Part shown: positions 27,345 through 35,874 of the stretch, one piece after another
How positions within the stretch are numbered: the stretch's first letter is position 1
Layout of the letters: every line of letters begins with the position of its first letter
Assembly (NCBI GenBank): GCA_930989535.1
Contig: CAKNLK010000011.1
Location: forward strand, 1 to 64,000
Source of the DNA: an uncultured Clostridia bacterium
Lineage (GTDB): Bacteria; Bacillota; Clostridia; Christensenellales; Borkfalkiaceae
DNA length: 64,000 nucleotides
Direction of reading: 5' to 3'
Program-made: the position numbers and the translations under genes
Notes under the pieces: model-generated
Told to the model about the DNA's origin: nothing
What the model saw: only the letters and a program-made list of their open reading frames with translations
Database searches by the model: none

Positions 27345-28859
27345 TTGGATACCGTTGCTTTGAATATCGGGCTTCTTGCCGCAAGTGAAATTACGCCCAC
27401 GCTGCTCATCTGCATATGTGTGGGTGCAGTCGCCGTCATCGTCGCGGCGGTTTTGTTGGCTCTTTTGCTCATACCGTACACGCTCACCTTGGAAACGGGC
27501 GAGCGCCGTATTCGGGAAAAACACATGGGGCACGTCGGGCTGGAACTGTCCGAGCCGAAGCGGGAGGGGTACCGCTTTGAGGGGTGGTTTGAGGACGCGG
27601 ATTTCACGAAGCCCGTCGGAAAGGTTTTCCGCATGCCTGCCCGCCGCACGACGCTGTATGCCAAATGGTCGGTTATACCGGCGGAAGAGCCGGCCGCCGC
27701 GGAAGAAAGCGCAAGCATAGCGGAGCAACCGGCTCCGCCTGTCGCTGAGGCGCCGGAAAACTCTGTGACCGCGGCGGAAACAGCTCCCGCGGCGGAAGCT
27801 GTCCCCGCGGCAGAAGCTACAACGACCGCAGAATCGGCGACAGAGGGTTCTGTGCTCGCAGAGCCTGCGGAAGAGCCGGAAGAGGACGCGGAGGATATCG
27901 GCGAAGCGGGCGAAGGGGACGAAATCGATAATGCCCTCGTCACGCTCGTTTCGGGCGGCAAGGTGTTCGTGCAGTACCGCCGCAGCTTCCGCGCGCGGCT
28001 CATTCAGTCGGCGGACGAAACGAAAGCGATGTACAATCGTTTCCGCAGCGAAATTCTCTCCTACATCGGCGTTAAAGAGCGCGTCAGCTGGAATTACGAC
28101 AGCTACAACGTCGGCCGCCGCCAATTCGTCAAGATGAACGCGAACGGAAAGAGCCTCATCGTCTACTTTGCGCTCGGCTCTTCGGAAATCGGCGAAAAGT
28201 ACCGCTTCCGCGACGTGTCGGAAAAGAAGCGCTACGCCGCCGTACCCGTGCGGTTTAAGATAATGGGCGCGCGGAGCATGCAGTACGCCATCGAACTTTT
28301 GGAGCAGACGGCAGGCGCGTTCGGGCTTGATTTCAAGCGCACGGAGGAGAACCTCGAAATTCCGTACGAAACGCGCGAGGAGCTCATCCGCCAACGGCTC
28401 ATCAAGGTATACGCCAAGCGCGAGACGGGCGAATCGGTCACCGAAGAACAGCTCGAGGAATACATCGCCGAGGGCGCGACCGTCGAGCCGCTCTCCGCGT
28501 ACACCGTGACCGACGAGGTCGCCGTCAACGAGGCGGAATCGCTCATTACCGATGCGACGGCAAAGCAGCTCATCGCCCTCGCCGACACAAAGGAGGCGAA
28601 AGGCACCGCAGGCAAGCGCACCTATATCAATCTGGATACGATTTCCGCCCATTATCGGGAGGGCGAAACGGTCGATTTGCCCTCGCTCAGGCAGAAGGGG
28701 CTAATCGACAAACGGGCGAGTTCCTATAAAGTGCTTGCGCGCGGCAAGCTGGACAAGGCTCTCACCGTCGAAGCGGCAGACTTTTCGCTCCCCGCCGTAA
28801 AGATGATTGTGCTGACGGGCGGAAAGGTCGTCAAAATTAAAAAATCCGCCGCGGAATAG
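27345..28859 (+). CDS. Membrane-anchored protein with InlB-like repeat, uncharacterised domain and ribosomal-L15-like C-terminus
   Basis: 504 residues read from a TTG start, preceded by CGGAGG; no ATG is well placed. The order is one N-terminal membrane helix (~19-43), an InlB/Listeria-Bacteroides-type repeat ending TLYAKW (~52-105), an Ala/Glu/Pro-rich linker (~106-190), and a ~145-residue domain starting YRRSFRARLIQS that recurs in the gene at 36653. The last ~80 residues match the C-terminal half of ribosomal protein uL15: INLDTISAHY, then DLPSLRQKGLID, then GKLDKALTVEAADFS, ending in GGKVVKI. It is not the ribosomal gene itself. Function is unknown. Confidence 0.8.
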   Translation: MDTVALNIGLLAASEITPTLLICICVGAVAVIVAAVLLALLLIPYTLTLETGERRIREKHMGHVGLELSEPKREGYRFEGWFEDADFTKPVGKVFRMPARRTTLYAKWSVIPAEEPAAAEESASIAEQPAPPVAEAPENSVTAAETAPAAEAVPAAEATTTAESATEGSVLAEPAEEPEEDAEDIGEAGEGDEIDNALVTLVSGGKVFVQYRRSFRARLIQSADETKAMYNRFRSEILSYIGVKERVSWNYDSYNVGRRQFVKMNANGKSLIVYFALGSSEIGEKYRFRDVSEKKRYAAVPVRFKIMGARSMQYAIELLEQTAGAFGLDFKRTEENLEIPYETREELIRQRLIKVYAKRETGESVTEEQLEEYIAEGATVEPLSAYTVTDEVAVNEAESLITDATAKQLIALADTKEAKGTAGKRTYINLDTISAHYREGETVDLPSLRQKGLIDKRASSYKVLARGKLDKALTVEAADFSLPAVKMIVLTGGKVVKIKKSAAE

Positions 28860-28894
28860 AAAGATTGTATTCAACCCGCAATTCTAAATCGGAA

Positions 28895-28927
28895 AGGCGC
28901 CGTTCGTCAACGGCGCCTCGTTTTTTT
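28895..28927 (+). terminator. Terminator after L15-like membrane protein gene
   Basis: GGCGCCGTT (28896-28904) and AACGGCGCC (28909-28917) form a perfect stem around CGTC, followed by seven T. Confidence 0.9.
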
Positions 28928-28938
28928 GTAAAAACCGA

Positions 28939-28967
28939 TTGACAAATTACTCCGTACTGCGTATAAT
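28939..28967 (+). promoter_or_regulatory. Promoter of the MarR-ABC exporter operon
   Basis: TTGACA (28939-28944) and TATAAT (28962-28967) are separated by 17 bases. Confidence 0.88.
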
Positions 28968-28970
28968 ATA

Positions 28971-28999
28971 GTTGCGAGTGCAACGATTGCGTGTGCAAC
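28971..28999 (+). promoter_or_regulatory. Tandem palindromic operator, probably for the MarR protein
   Basis: GTTGC-GAGT-GCAAC (28971-28984) is followed 15 bases on by a near copy with core TTGC-GTGT-GCAA (28987-28998). They start just after the -10 box, where a bound repressor would block transcription. The first MarR codon is at 29046. Confidence 0.75.
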
Positions 29000-29045
29000 A
29001 AATAAGCAAAAGAGCGGCGGAGATTTTGCCGTCGGAGGAGGGGTT

Positions 29046-29489
29046 ATGCCGCGGTTTATGAAGAGTTTGGGGGAGGTGTGGCGGTGTGCCAACCTGTACC
29101 GTGCCGAGCAGTTTGAAGCGCTGGAAATCGGCGGGTATCAGGATTCCTATATTATTGAAATTTGCAGACAGCCCGGCATCGCGCAGGAAAAGCTGGCGGG
29201 GCTCATCTACGTGCACAAGAGCAACGTGGCGCGCCAGCTCAATTCGCTGGAAGAAAAGGGCTTCGTCACCCGCGAGCCGGATGCAACCGACAAGCGCAAT
29301 CTGCTCGTCTATCCGACGGAAAAGGCATATGCGGCGCTCCCCGCCATACGGCAGGCGCATCGGCGCTGGAACGAACTCGTCTTGGACGGACTGTCGGAGG
29401 AAGAGCAGGAAGCCGTGGCGCGGTATATGGAGATTCTCTCCGAAAATGCCAAGCGCGTCATTGCAAAGCACGGGGAGGGGAGGGAATGA
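29046..29489 (+). CDS. MarR family transcriptional regulator
   Basis: 147 residues with a winged helix: GIAQEKLAGLIYVHKSNVAR (recognition region) and wing VTREPDATDKRNLLVYPTE. The last codons overlap the start of the first ABC gene (ATGA). It probably represses its own operon through the tandem palindromes at 28971-28999 and releases on binding a drug, phenolic compound or oxidant. Family members often do this; the inducer is unknown. Confidence 0.93.
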   Translation: MPRFMKSLGEVWRCANLYRAEQFEALEIGGYQDSYIIEICRQPGIAQEKLAGLIYVHKSNVARQLNSLEEKGFVTREPDATDKRNLLVYPTEKAYAALPAIRQAHRRWNELVLDGLSEEEQEAVARYMEILSENAKRVIAKHGEGRE

Positions 29490-31228
29490 AGAAGCTCATC
29501 GCCTACCTTTCCGCCTTCAAGCGGCGCATGCTGGGCGGATTTTGCCTGAAAGTTGTGGGAACTGTCGCCGAACTGCTGCTGCCCATCATCATGGCGCACA
29601 TGCTCGACGACGTCGCGCCCGCGCGCAATGTTCTCGCTCTGTCTCTGTGGGGCGCGGGCATGCTTGCCGTCGCCGCGGCCGCGTGGGCGGGCAACGTGAT
29701 TGCCAACCGGATGGCTTCCAGAGTCGCGCGCGACACGACCGAGCGCATCCGCTCCGATTTGTTCGCCAAAACGCTCTCCCTCTCCGCCCGGCAAACGGAC
29801 GCGGAAACGGTGCCTTCGCTCGTTTCGCGCCTGTCCACCGATACATACAACGTGCATACGATGGTCGGCATGATGCAGCGCATCGGCGTGCGCGCTCCGA
29901 TTTTGCTCGTCGGCGGCGTCGCGCTCACTTTCACGGTCGATCCCATGCTCGCGCTCATCCTGCTCGTTACCGTTCCATTCCTCGTGCTCGTCTCCGTATT
30001 TGTCGCCAAGAAAGGCATAAAACTCTATACCCGCCTGCACGCGTCCGTCGACGGCATGGTGCGCAAGGTGCGCGACGATTATACGGGCATCCGCGTTATT
30101 AAGGCGCTGTCCAAAACGGAATACGAGAGCGAATCTTTCCGCAAAATCAACGATACCATCGTGCGCAACGAAACGACGGCGAATTTAACGACGAGCGTTT
30201 CCAATCCAATCATGAACGCCGTGCTCAATCTCGGCATGGTTGCGGTGATTTTTTTCGGCGCATACCGCATTGCGGGCGGGCAGGCGGAGCCGGGCGCGCT
30301 CGTCGCGTTTACATCCTTTTTCACCATCATATTGAACGCTGTCATCTCCGTCGGCCGCGTGTTTGTCGAGCTCTCGCGCGGGAGCGCCTCGGCAAAGCGA
30401 ATCGCCGAAGTGCTGGATATGCCGCAAGACCTTCTCCCGGCAGACTGCCACGCAGACGAGAGCGGCGCGCTCATTCGGTTTGAAGGCGTCACCTTTTCCT
30501 ACGGCGGCACGCCCGCCCTGCAGGGCATATCCTTTTCGATAAAGAGAGGGGAATCGCTCGGCGTCATCGGCGCGACGGGCAGCGGCAAGAGTACGCTCGT
30601 TTCCCTTCTGCTCCGCTTTTATGACACGACGGAGGGCGCCGTGTATGTGGACGGGAAAAACGTAAAGAGCTACGAAAAGGCGGAGCTGTGCCAGAAATTC
30701 GGCATCGTCTTTCAGAACGATTTTCTGATGGCGGCGAGCGTGCGCGAAAACATCGATTTCGAGCGCGGGCTATCGGACGAAGAAGTCGGCCGGGCGGCGG
30801 AATACGCGCGCGCGGCAGATTTTATCCGCGAACACGAGGGGTATGAAGCCGTACTCACGGCGCGCGGCGGGAATTACAGCGGCGGGCAGAAGCAGCGCCT
30901 GCTCATCGCGCGGGCGCTCGCGGCGAAGCCGGAAATCCTCGTACTCGACGATTCTTCCAGCGCACTCGACTACCGCACGGACGCGAGCCTGCGCAAGACA
31001 TTGCTCGAAAATCTCTCCGAAACGACGGTCGTGATGATAGCCCAGCGCATCAGTTCGGTGCGCTTCGCCGACCATATCCTCGTGCTCGACGGCGGCCGCA
31101 TGGTCGGCTTCGGCACGGACGGGGAACTCATGCGCACCTGCGAAACGTACCGCCGCATCTACCGCTCGCAGCACGGCGACGAAATTATCGAAAAAGGGGG
31201 TGAGCCGTATGGCGGGGCCGAGGCATGA
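29486..31228 (+). CDS. ABC exporter half-transporter, degenerate-site subunit
   Basis: 580 residues: six-helix membrane domain followed by an ATPase domain with Walker A GATGSGKST, signature YSGGQKQR and Walker B ILVLDDSSSALD. The catalytic Glu after Walker B is Asp, as in the non-catalytic site of TM287/288- and BmrCD-type heterodimers. The start overlaps the MarR stop by four bases (ATGA), and the end overlaps the next ABC gene. It most likely exports drugs or lipophilic compounds. Confidence 0.92.
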   Translation: MKKLIAYLSAFKRRMLGGFCLKVVGTVAELLLPIIMAHMLDDVAPARNVLALSLWGAGMLAVAAAAWAGNVIANRMASRVARDTTERIRSDLFAKTLSLSARQTDAETVPSLVSRLSTDTYNVHTMVGMMQRIGVRAPILLVGGVALTFTVDPMLALILLVTVPFLVLVSVFVAKKGIKLYTRLHASVDGMVRKVRDDYTGIRVIKALSKTEYESESFRKINDTIVRNETTANLTTSVSNPIMNAVLNLGMVAVIFFGAYRIAGGQAEPGALVAFTSFFTIILNAVISVGRVFVELSRGSASAKRIAEVLDMPQDLLPADCHADESGALIRFEGVTFSYGGTPALQGISFSIKRGESLGVIGATGSGKSTLVSLLLRFYDTTEGAVYVDGKNVKSYEKAELCQKFGIVFQNDFLMAASVRENIDFERGLSDEEVGRAAEYARAADFIREHEGYEAVLTARGGNYSGGQKQRLLIARALAAKPEILVLDDSSSALDYRTDASLRKTLLENLSETTVVMIAQRISSVRFADHILVLDGGRMVGFGTDGELMRTCETYRRIYRSQHGDEIIEKGGEPYGGAEA

Positions 31229-32978
31229 CGCGGGTGCCGTCGCATCCGACAAGAAGGCGGCGTTTGCGCGCCTGCTGCGCTATTTCTTATTATATAAATG
31301 GCGCGTTCTCGCGGCGTTTGTGCTTATGTTGGCGAGCAACCTGTTTGCGCTGCTCGGCCCGTGGCTCTCGGGCGCGGCAATCGACGCCATCGATTTGGAG
31401 ACGGGCGTAGATTTCGCCGCCGTCGGCAGGTACTGCCTGTGGATGGCAATTTTCTATGTCGCCTCCTCGGCGCTGTCCTATCTCTTGACGGTGCTGATGG
31501 TGCGGCTGAGCCAAAAAATTGTGCGCGCCATGCGGCAGGACGTGTTCGACAAGATTTTATCTCTCCCCGTGGGCGAGCTCGACCGCGTCGCGGCGGGCGA
31601 CCTCATCAACCGTATCTCCTACGACATCAACACGGTCAACGCTTCGCTTTCCAACGATATACTGCAGGCGGCGACGGGCGTCATCACCGTTGTCGGTGCG
31701 TTTATCGGCATGGTGCTCACTTCACTGCCGCTGCTCGGCGTGTTCGTCGTCACCATTCCCATTTCCGTAATCATCACAATCAAGCGCAGCCGCACGGTGC
31801 GCCCGCTCTTCCGCCGCCGCTCGGCAAAGCTCGCCGAACTCAACGGCTTTTCCGAGGAGATGCTCTCCGGTCTGAATACCATCCGCGCCTACGGGCGGGA
31901 GGAGAAAATCTGTGCCAAGTTCGACGAAAAGAACACCGAGGCGGCGGACGCGTACTATGCGGCCGATTACTACGGCAGCCTCATCGGCCCGTCCGTCAAC
32001 TTCGTCAACAACCTCGGCACCGTGCTCATCAGCACGGCAGGCTCCTTCTTTTATCTGTACGGAATGATTTCCATCGGCAATATTTCCTCCTTCCTGCTGT
32101 ATGCGCGCCGCTTTTCGGGGCCAATCAACGAATACGCGAACATCATGGGGGAAATCCAGTCCGCGCTCGCGGCGGCAGAAAGAGTGTTCCGCCTGCTCGA
32201 CGCCCCGCCCGAAGCGCCCGACTCTCCCGATGCGGAGGAACTGACGGACGTGCGCGGCGACGTGCGCTTTGAAAACGTGCAGTTCTCCTACGACGGCGAG
32301 AGGACGATTTTGAGCGATTTGTCTTTCGATGCGAGGTCGGGGCAGACGATTGCCATCGTCGGGCCGACGGGCGCGGGAAAGACGACGCTCGTCAACCTGC
32401 TGATGCGCTTTTACGAGCCGCAGGGCGGCCGTATTCTGCTGGACGGCAAGGATATCCGCTCCTATACGCGCAAGAGCCTGCGCGCGGCGTTCACGATGGT
32501 GTTGCAGGATACCTGGCTGTTCGAGGGCACGATTTTCGAGAATATCGCCTACGGCAAGGAGGGTGCCACGCGCGAGGAAGCGGCGTGGGCGGCAGGGGAA
32601 GCGAACGTTGCCGACTTAATCGAAAAACTTCCGCAAAAGTACGACACGATGGTAACCGACGGCGGCGTAAACCTTTCCAAGGGACAAAAGCAGCTGATAA
32701 CGATTGCCCGCGCCATGCTCTCGCCCGCAAAACTGCTCATCCTCGACGAGGCGACGAGCAACGTCGACACCCGAACGGAGCTGTTGATTCGCGGCGCGAT
32801 GGCGCGGTTGATGGAGGGCAGAACGTGCTTTGTAATCGCCCACCGCCTGACTACCGTGCGCAACGCCGATTTGATATTGGTTGTCCGCGGCGGCGACATC
32901 GTCGAGAGCGGCAGGCACGAGGAGCTTTTGCGCCGCGGCGGCTTCTACTCGGAAATATACAACGCGCAGTTCGAATGA
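31209..32978 (+). CDS. ABC exporter half-transporter, catalytic-site subunit
   Basis: 589 residues: six-helix exporter domain and an ATPase with Walker A GPTGAGKTT, consensus Walker B LLILDEATSNVD and a variant signature LSKGQKQL. The intact Glu here and the variant signature complement the Asp-containing partner at 29486, the pattern expected for a heterodimer with one active site. I use ATG 31209; a GTG nine bases earlier is possible, but it overlaps the GGGGGTGA ribosome site. Confidence 0.92.
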   Translation: MAGPRHDAGAVASDKKAAFARLLRYFLLYKWRVLAAFVLMLASNLFALLGPWLSGAAIDAIDLETGVDFAAVGRYCLWMAIFYVASSALSYLLTVLMVRLSQKIVRAMRQDVFDKILSLPVGELDRVAAGDLINRISYDINTVNASLSNDILQAATGVITVVGAFIGMVLTSLPLLGVFVVTIPISVIITIKRSRTVRPLFRRRSAKLAELNGFSEEMLSGLNTIRAYGREEKICAKFDEKNTEAADAYYAADYYGSLIGPSVNFVNNLGTVLISTAGSFFYLYGMISIGNISSFLLYARRFSGPINEYANIMGEIQSALAAAERVFRLLDAPPEAPDSPDAEELTDVRGDVRFENVQFSYDGERTILSDLSFDARSGQTIAIVGPTGAGKTTLVNLLMRFYEPQGGRILLDGKDIRSYTRKSLRAAFTMVLQDTWLFEGTIFENIAYGKEGATREEAAWAAGEANVADLIEKLPQKYDTMVTDGGVNLSKGQKQLITIARAMLSPAKLLILDEATSNVDTRTELLIRGAMARLMEGRTCFVIAHRLTTVRNADLILVVRGGDIVESGRHEELLRRGGFYSEIYNAQFE

Positions 32979-33030
32979 GCGGCGGAACAATGCCGATATA
33001 CCGGCCGGGCAAAAACATAGAATAAGGGAT

Positions 33031-33077
33031 TAAAAAAGTCTGTATACTTGATTGTATCGGGTTGCAGGCTTTTTTTA
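33031..33077 (+). terminator. Weak terminator after ABC exporter operon
   Basis: AAAAAAGTCTG pairs with CAGGCTTTTTT (one G-T pair) across a loop of about 24 bases, ending in a T run. Confidence 0.5.
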
Positions 33078-33096
33078 TATTTGTTGCGCAAAACGC

Positions 33097-33136
33097 TTGA
33101 CAAATTGTTTATAGTGTATATAATGTATATATACAC
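33097..33136 (+). promoter_or_regulatory. Promoter and overlapping palindromic operator of the GntR-ABC operon
   Basis: TTGACA (33097-33102) and TATAAT (33119-33124) are 16 bases apart. An inverted repeat GTGTATATA (33114-33122) and TATATACAC (33128-33136) covers the -10 box, resembling operators of YtrA-type GntR repressors. Confidence 0.85.
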
Positions 33137-33155
33137 TTAATTTACGGAGGGCACA

Positions 33156-33530
33156 ATGAATGTAATCATAAGCAATGCGAGCGACAGGCCCATCTACGAG
33201 CAAATCTACACGCAAATCAAGGGCGCCATCTTGCGCGGCGAATGTAAGGAGGGAGACCCGCTTCCGTCCATCCGCGCGCTCGCCAAAGAGCTGCGCATCA
33301 GCGTCATCACCACAAAGCGCGCCTTCGACGATTTGGAGCGGGACGGGTTTATCTACTCGGTGCAGGGCAAGGGGAGCTTTGTCGCCGTCAAAAACCGCGA
33401 GCTGCTGCGGGAGGAATACCTGCGCCAGGCGGAGGGGAAACTATCCGAGGCGATTTCGCTCGCCCGCTCGGGCGGGGTGACGGACGAGGAATTGTCCGAA
33501 ATGTTTTCATATCTTTTAAAGGGAGAATAA
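33156..33530 (+). CDS. GntR family regulator, YtrA subfamily
   Basis: 124 residues: an N-terminal winged helix (PIYEQIYTQIKGAILRGE, then PLPSIRALAKELRISVITTKRA) and a short helical tail, with no large effector domain, as in YtrA proteins. It sits first in an operon with an ABC ATPase and a membrane protein; such regulators usually repress their own transporter. The palindrome over its -10 box supports autorepression. The inducer is unknown (cell-wall stress in well-studied relatives). Confidence 0.92.
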   Translation: MNVIISNASDRPIYEQIYTQIKGAILRGECKEGDPLPSIRALAKELRISVITTKRAFDDLERDGFIYSVQGKGSFVAVKNRELLREEYLRQAEGKLSEAISLARSGGVTDEELSEMFSYLLKGE

Positions 33531-33531
33531 A

Positions 33532-34380
33532 ATGGCAGACAACATACGAATCTGCGGGCTGAATAAAAATTTTAAAGGGTTTACTTTGGAAAACGTCACC
33601 TTCGACGTGCCGAAAGGCTCCGTCGTGGGGCTTATCGGCGAAAACGGCGCGGGCAAGAGCACGACCATCAAGAGTATTTTGGGGCTCGTGAACCCGAGCG
33701 GCGGGCGCGTAGAGGTGTTCGGCAAGGAAGTTTCCGCGCTCATGGCGGAGGAAAAGGGGAGAATCGGCGCGGTGCTCGGCGAAACCTGCCTGCCCGAAAA
33801 CCTCAACTTAAAGGACATCGACGGCGTGATGAAGCACATCTTTCCGCAGTGGGATACGGGCAAATTCTTTTCGTTTGCCGATAGTTTTTCCCTTCCCCGC
33901 GATAAAAAGGTGCGCGAGTTTTCGCGCGGCATGCGGCAGAAGGTGAGCCTGTCCGTTGCCCTTTCGCACGGGGCAGAGGTGCTCGTGCTCGACGAACCGA
34001 CGGCGGGGCTCGACCCCGTCGCGCGCGACGAAATCCTCGATTTGCTTTACGACTTCATGCAGGACGAGGAACATTCCATCCTCATCTCTTCGCACATCGT
34101 GTCCGATTTGGAAAAGCTGTGCGATTACATCGCCTTTCTGCACAACGGACGCACGATGTTTTTTGAGGAGAAAGACAGGCTGGAGGAAAAGTACGGCATT
34201 TTCCGCGGAACGGAAGAGGAAGTCAGGGCGCTCGGGCGGGCGGTTGTCAAGTATACCCGCGGCGAATACGGCTGTTCGGCTCTCGTTCTGCGGGAAGAGG
34301 CGCCGCGCGAGCTGCCGCTCGAGCGGGCGGGCATCGAGGACATCATGCTCTATTTTGTGCGGGGTGAAAAATTATGTTAG
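33532..34380 (+). CDS. ABC transporter ATP-binding protein
   Basis: A 282-residue ATPase of the drug/peptide export class, with Walker A GENGAGKST, signature FSRGMRQKVSL and Walker B VLVLDEPTAGLD. The ATG starts one base after the GntR stop. The last bases overlap the start of the permease gene, so the two proteins are likely made together. Confidence 0.93.
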   Translation: MADNIRICGLNKNFKGFTLENVTFDVPKGSVVGLIGENGAGKSTTIKSILGLVNPSGGRVEVFGKEVSALMAEEKGRIGAVLGETCLPENLNLKDIDGVMKHIFPQWDTGKFFSFADSFSLPRDKKVREFSRGMRQKVSLSVALSHGAEVLVLDEPTAGLDPVARDEILDLLYDFMQDEEHSILISSHIVSDLEKLCDYIAFLHNGRTMFFEEKDRLEEKYGIFRGTEEEVRALGRAVVKYTRGEYGCSALVLREEAPRELPLERAGIEDIMLYFVRGEKLC

Positions 34381-34979
34381 GTACGATTATTAAAGATTTT
34401 AAGAACATTTTCGGGCAATTCATCTACTATTTTGTTCTGATGGTCGTGTTTATGGCGGTCAGTGTCATTACAAAAAATATCTATTATTATATGGGTGCCA
34501 TCGTCTTTTTCTGTGTGGCGGTGCCTCTGTCTGCACTCGCTTACGACGAAAAGGACAACTGGGACAAATTCGCGCTCGCTTCGGGCGTGACGCGCAATCA
34601 GCTCGCCGTCAGCCGCTATTTGTTGGGGCTCATCGTCTTTCTGCCGATGTGGGCAGTTTCCTTTATCCTTGTCGCGGCGGGCGGCATGTGGAATATCGAA
34701 AATCTTTCCGTACTCCTGTCCTACGGTGGCATTGCCTTGCTGACAATCGATGCAATTCTTCCCGTCGTTCTTAAAATAGGCGTGGAAAAAGGGCGGCTCG
34801 TTTATATCCTTACGATTTTAATTGTAATTGCTTTGGGCGGGGTTCTTGCATTCCTCGTGGAAGCAATTGGAGGGGATTCCGTCCTGTACTCGTCCGTCGC
34901 CGTGCTCGCGCTCGGCATTGCAGGCTTTTTCCTGTCGATAAAAATTGCCTGCAACATTTACAGGAAGAAAGATTTCTAA
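34374..34979 (+). CDS. ABC-2 type permease
   Basis: 201 residues with about six hydrophobic helices, beginning with the ABC-2 family pattern IIKDFKNIFGQF. Residues ALAYDEKDNWDKFALASGVT resemble the conserved coupling segment of these small permeases. It is the membrane partner of the ATPase encoded just upstream; cargo unknown. Confidence 0.88.
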   Translation: MLGTIIKDFKNIFGQFIYYFVLMVVFMAVSVITKNIYYYMGAIVFFCVAVPLSALAYDEKDNWDKFALASGVTRNQLAVSRYLLGLIVFLPMWAVSFILVAAGGMWNIENLSVLLSYGGIALLTIDAILPVVLKIGVEKGRLVYILTILIVIALGGVLAFLVEAIGGDSVLYSSVAVLALGIAGFFLSIKIACNIYRKKDF

Positions 34980-34991
34980 AATAAATGCAGC

Positions 34992-35025
34992 AAAAACCCG
35001 CCCATGTTTTTTGAGGCGGGTTTTT
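34992..35025 (+). terminator. Terminator of the GntR-ABC operon
   Basis: AAAAACCCGCC (34992-35002) pairs with GGCGGGTTTTT (35015-35025). Confidence 0.9.
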
Positions 35026-35036
35026 CTCCGCTTTTC

Positions 35037-35065
35037 TTTACTTTTTCGCGCGGGTATGATACAAT
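35037..35065 (+). promoter_or_regulatory. Promoter of the ferredoxin/flavodoxin gene
   Basis: TTTACT (35037-35042) and TACAAT (35060-35065) are separated by 17 bases. Confidence 0.6.
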
Positions 35066-35083
35066 AAACGGGAGGAAATCAGC

Positions 35084-35863
35084 ATGAAACTTACGCTCCT
35101 GTATTTCAGTCCCACCCATACGACGAAAAAAATCGTCAGCGCGGTGGGCAAAGTTCTGTTTGAAAAATTTCTCTGCCGCACGGAAGTCGTCGATTTGACG
35201 CCCGCCTTGGCGAGGGAGAGGGAATATGTGTTCGGGGAGGAAGATATCGTCGTGTTCGGCGCGCCCGTCTACGGCGGAAGGGTGCCGCCTCTCCTGTCGC
35301 CCGTGCTCTCCAAATTGCAGGGGAACGGCGCGCGGGCAATCGTTCTCTCCGTCTACGGCAACCGCGACTATGACGACGCACTCCTCGAAACGGCGGATAT
35401 CTTTACCGAAAAGGGCTTCCTCGTCTGCGCGGCGGGGGCGTTTGTCGGCGAACATTCGTACAGCGATAAAGTCGGCGGCGGGCGCCCCGATTGCGACGAT
35501 ATCGTTGCGGCGCAGTCTTTCGGGTTGCTTGCGGCGGTCAAAGTGCGGGCGGGCAAGCCGATTGAAAAAACTCTCCGCGGCAATCGCCCGTATAAGGAGT
35601 TAGGCGCAGCCATGACGGCGCCCAAGCCCGCGCCCGCGCTCGACGCGGAAAAATGCACGCACTGCGGCAAGTGCGTTTCCGTCTGCCCCGTGAACAACAT
35701 CGCAGCCGATTTGGCGGACGGAGGAAAGTGCATCGCCTGTGCGGCGTGCGTCAAATTCTGCCCGCAGGGCGCGCGGGCGTTTGCCGATGGCCATATCGCG
35801 GTGGTGCGCGAAAAGCTAGAAAAGAACTGCACGGCGCGCCGTTCGCCCGAATTTTTTATTTAA
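35084..35863 (+). CDS. EFR1-type flavodoxin-ferredoxin protein
   Basis: 259 residues: a flavodoxin-like domain with a FMN phosphate loop SPTHTTKK near the N-terminus, then a C-terminal ferredoxin domain with two 4Fe-4S motifs, CTHCGKCVSVCP and CIACAACVKFCP. It is a cytoplasmic electron carrier or small oxidoreductase; partners are unknown. It shares a transcript with the RelQ gene 11 bases downstream. Confidence 0.9.
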   Translation: MKLTLLYFSPTHTTKKIVSAVGKVLFEKFLCRTEVVDLTPALAREREYVFGEEDIVVFGAPVYGGRVPPLLSPVLSKLQGNGARAIVLSVYGNRDYDDALLETADIFTEKGFLVCAAGAFVGEHSYSDKVGGGRPDCDDIVAAQSFGLLAAVKVRAGKPIEKTLRGNRPYKELGAAMTAPKPAPALDAEKCTHCGKCVSVCPVNNIAADLADGGKCIACAACVKFCPQGARAFADGHIAVVREKLEKNCTARRSPEFFI

Positions 35864-35874
35864 GAGAGGACTCC

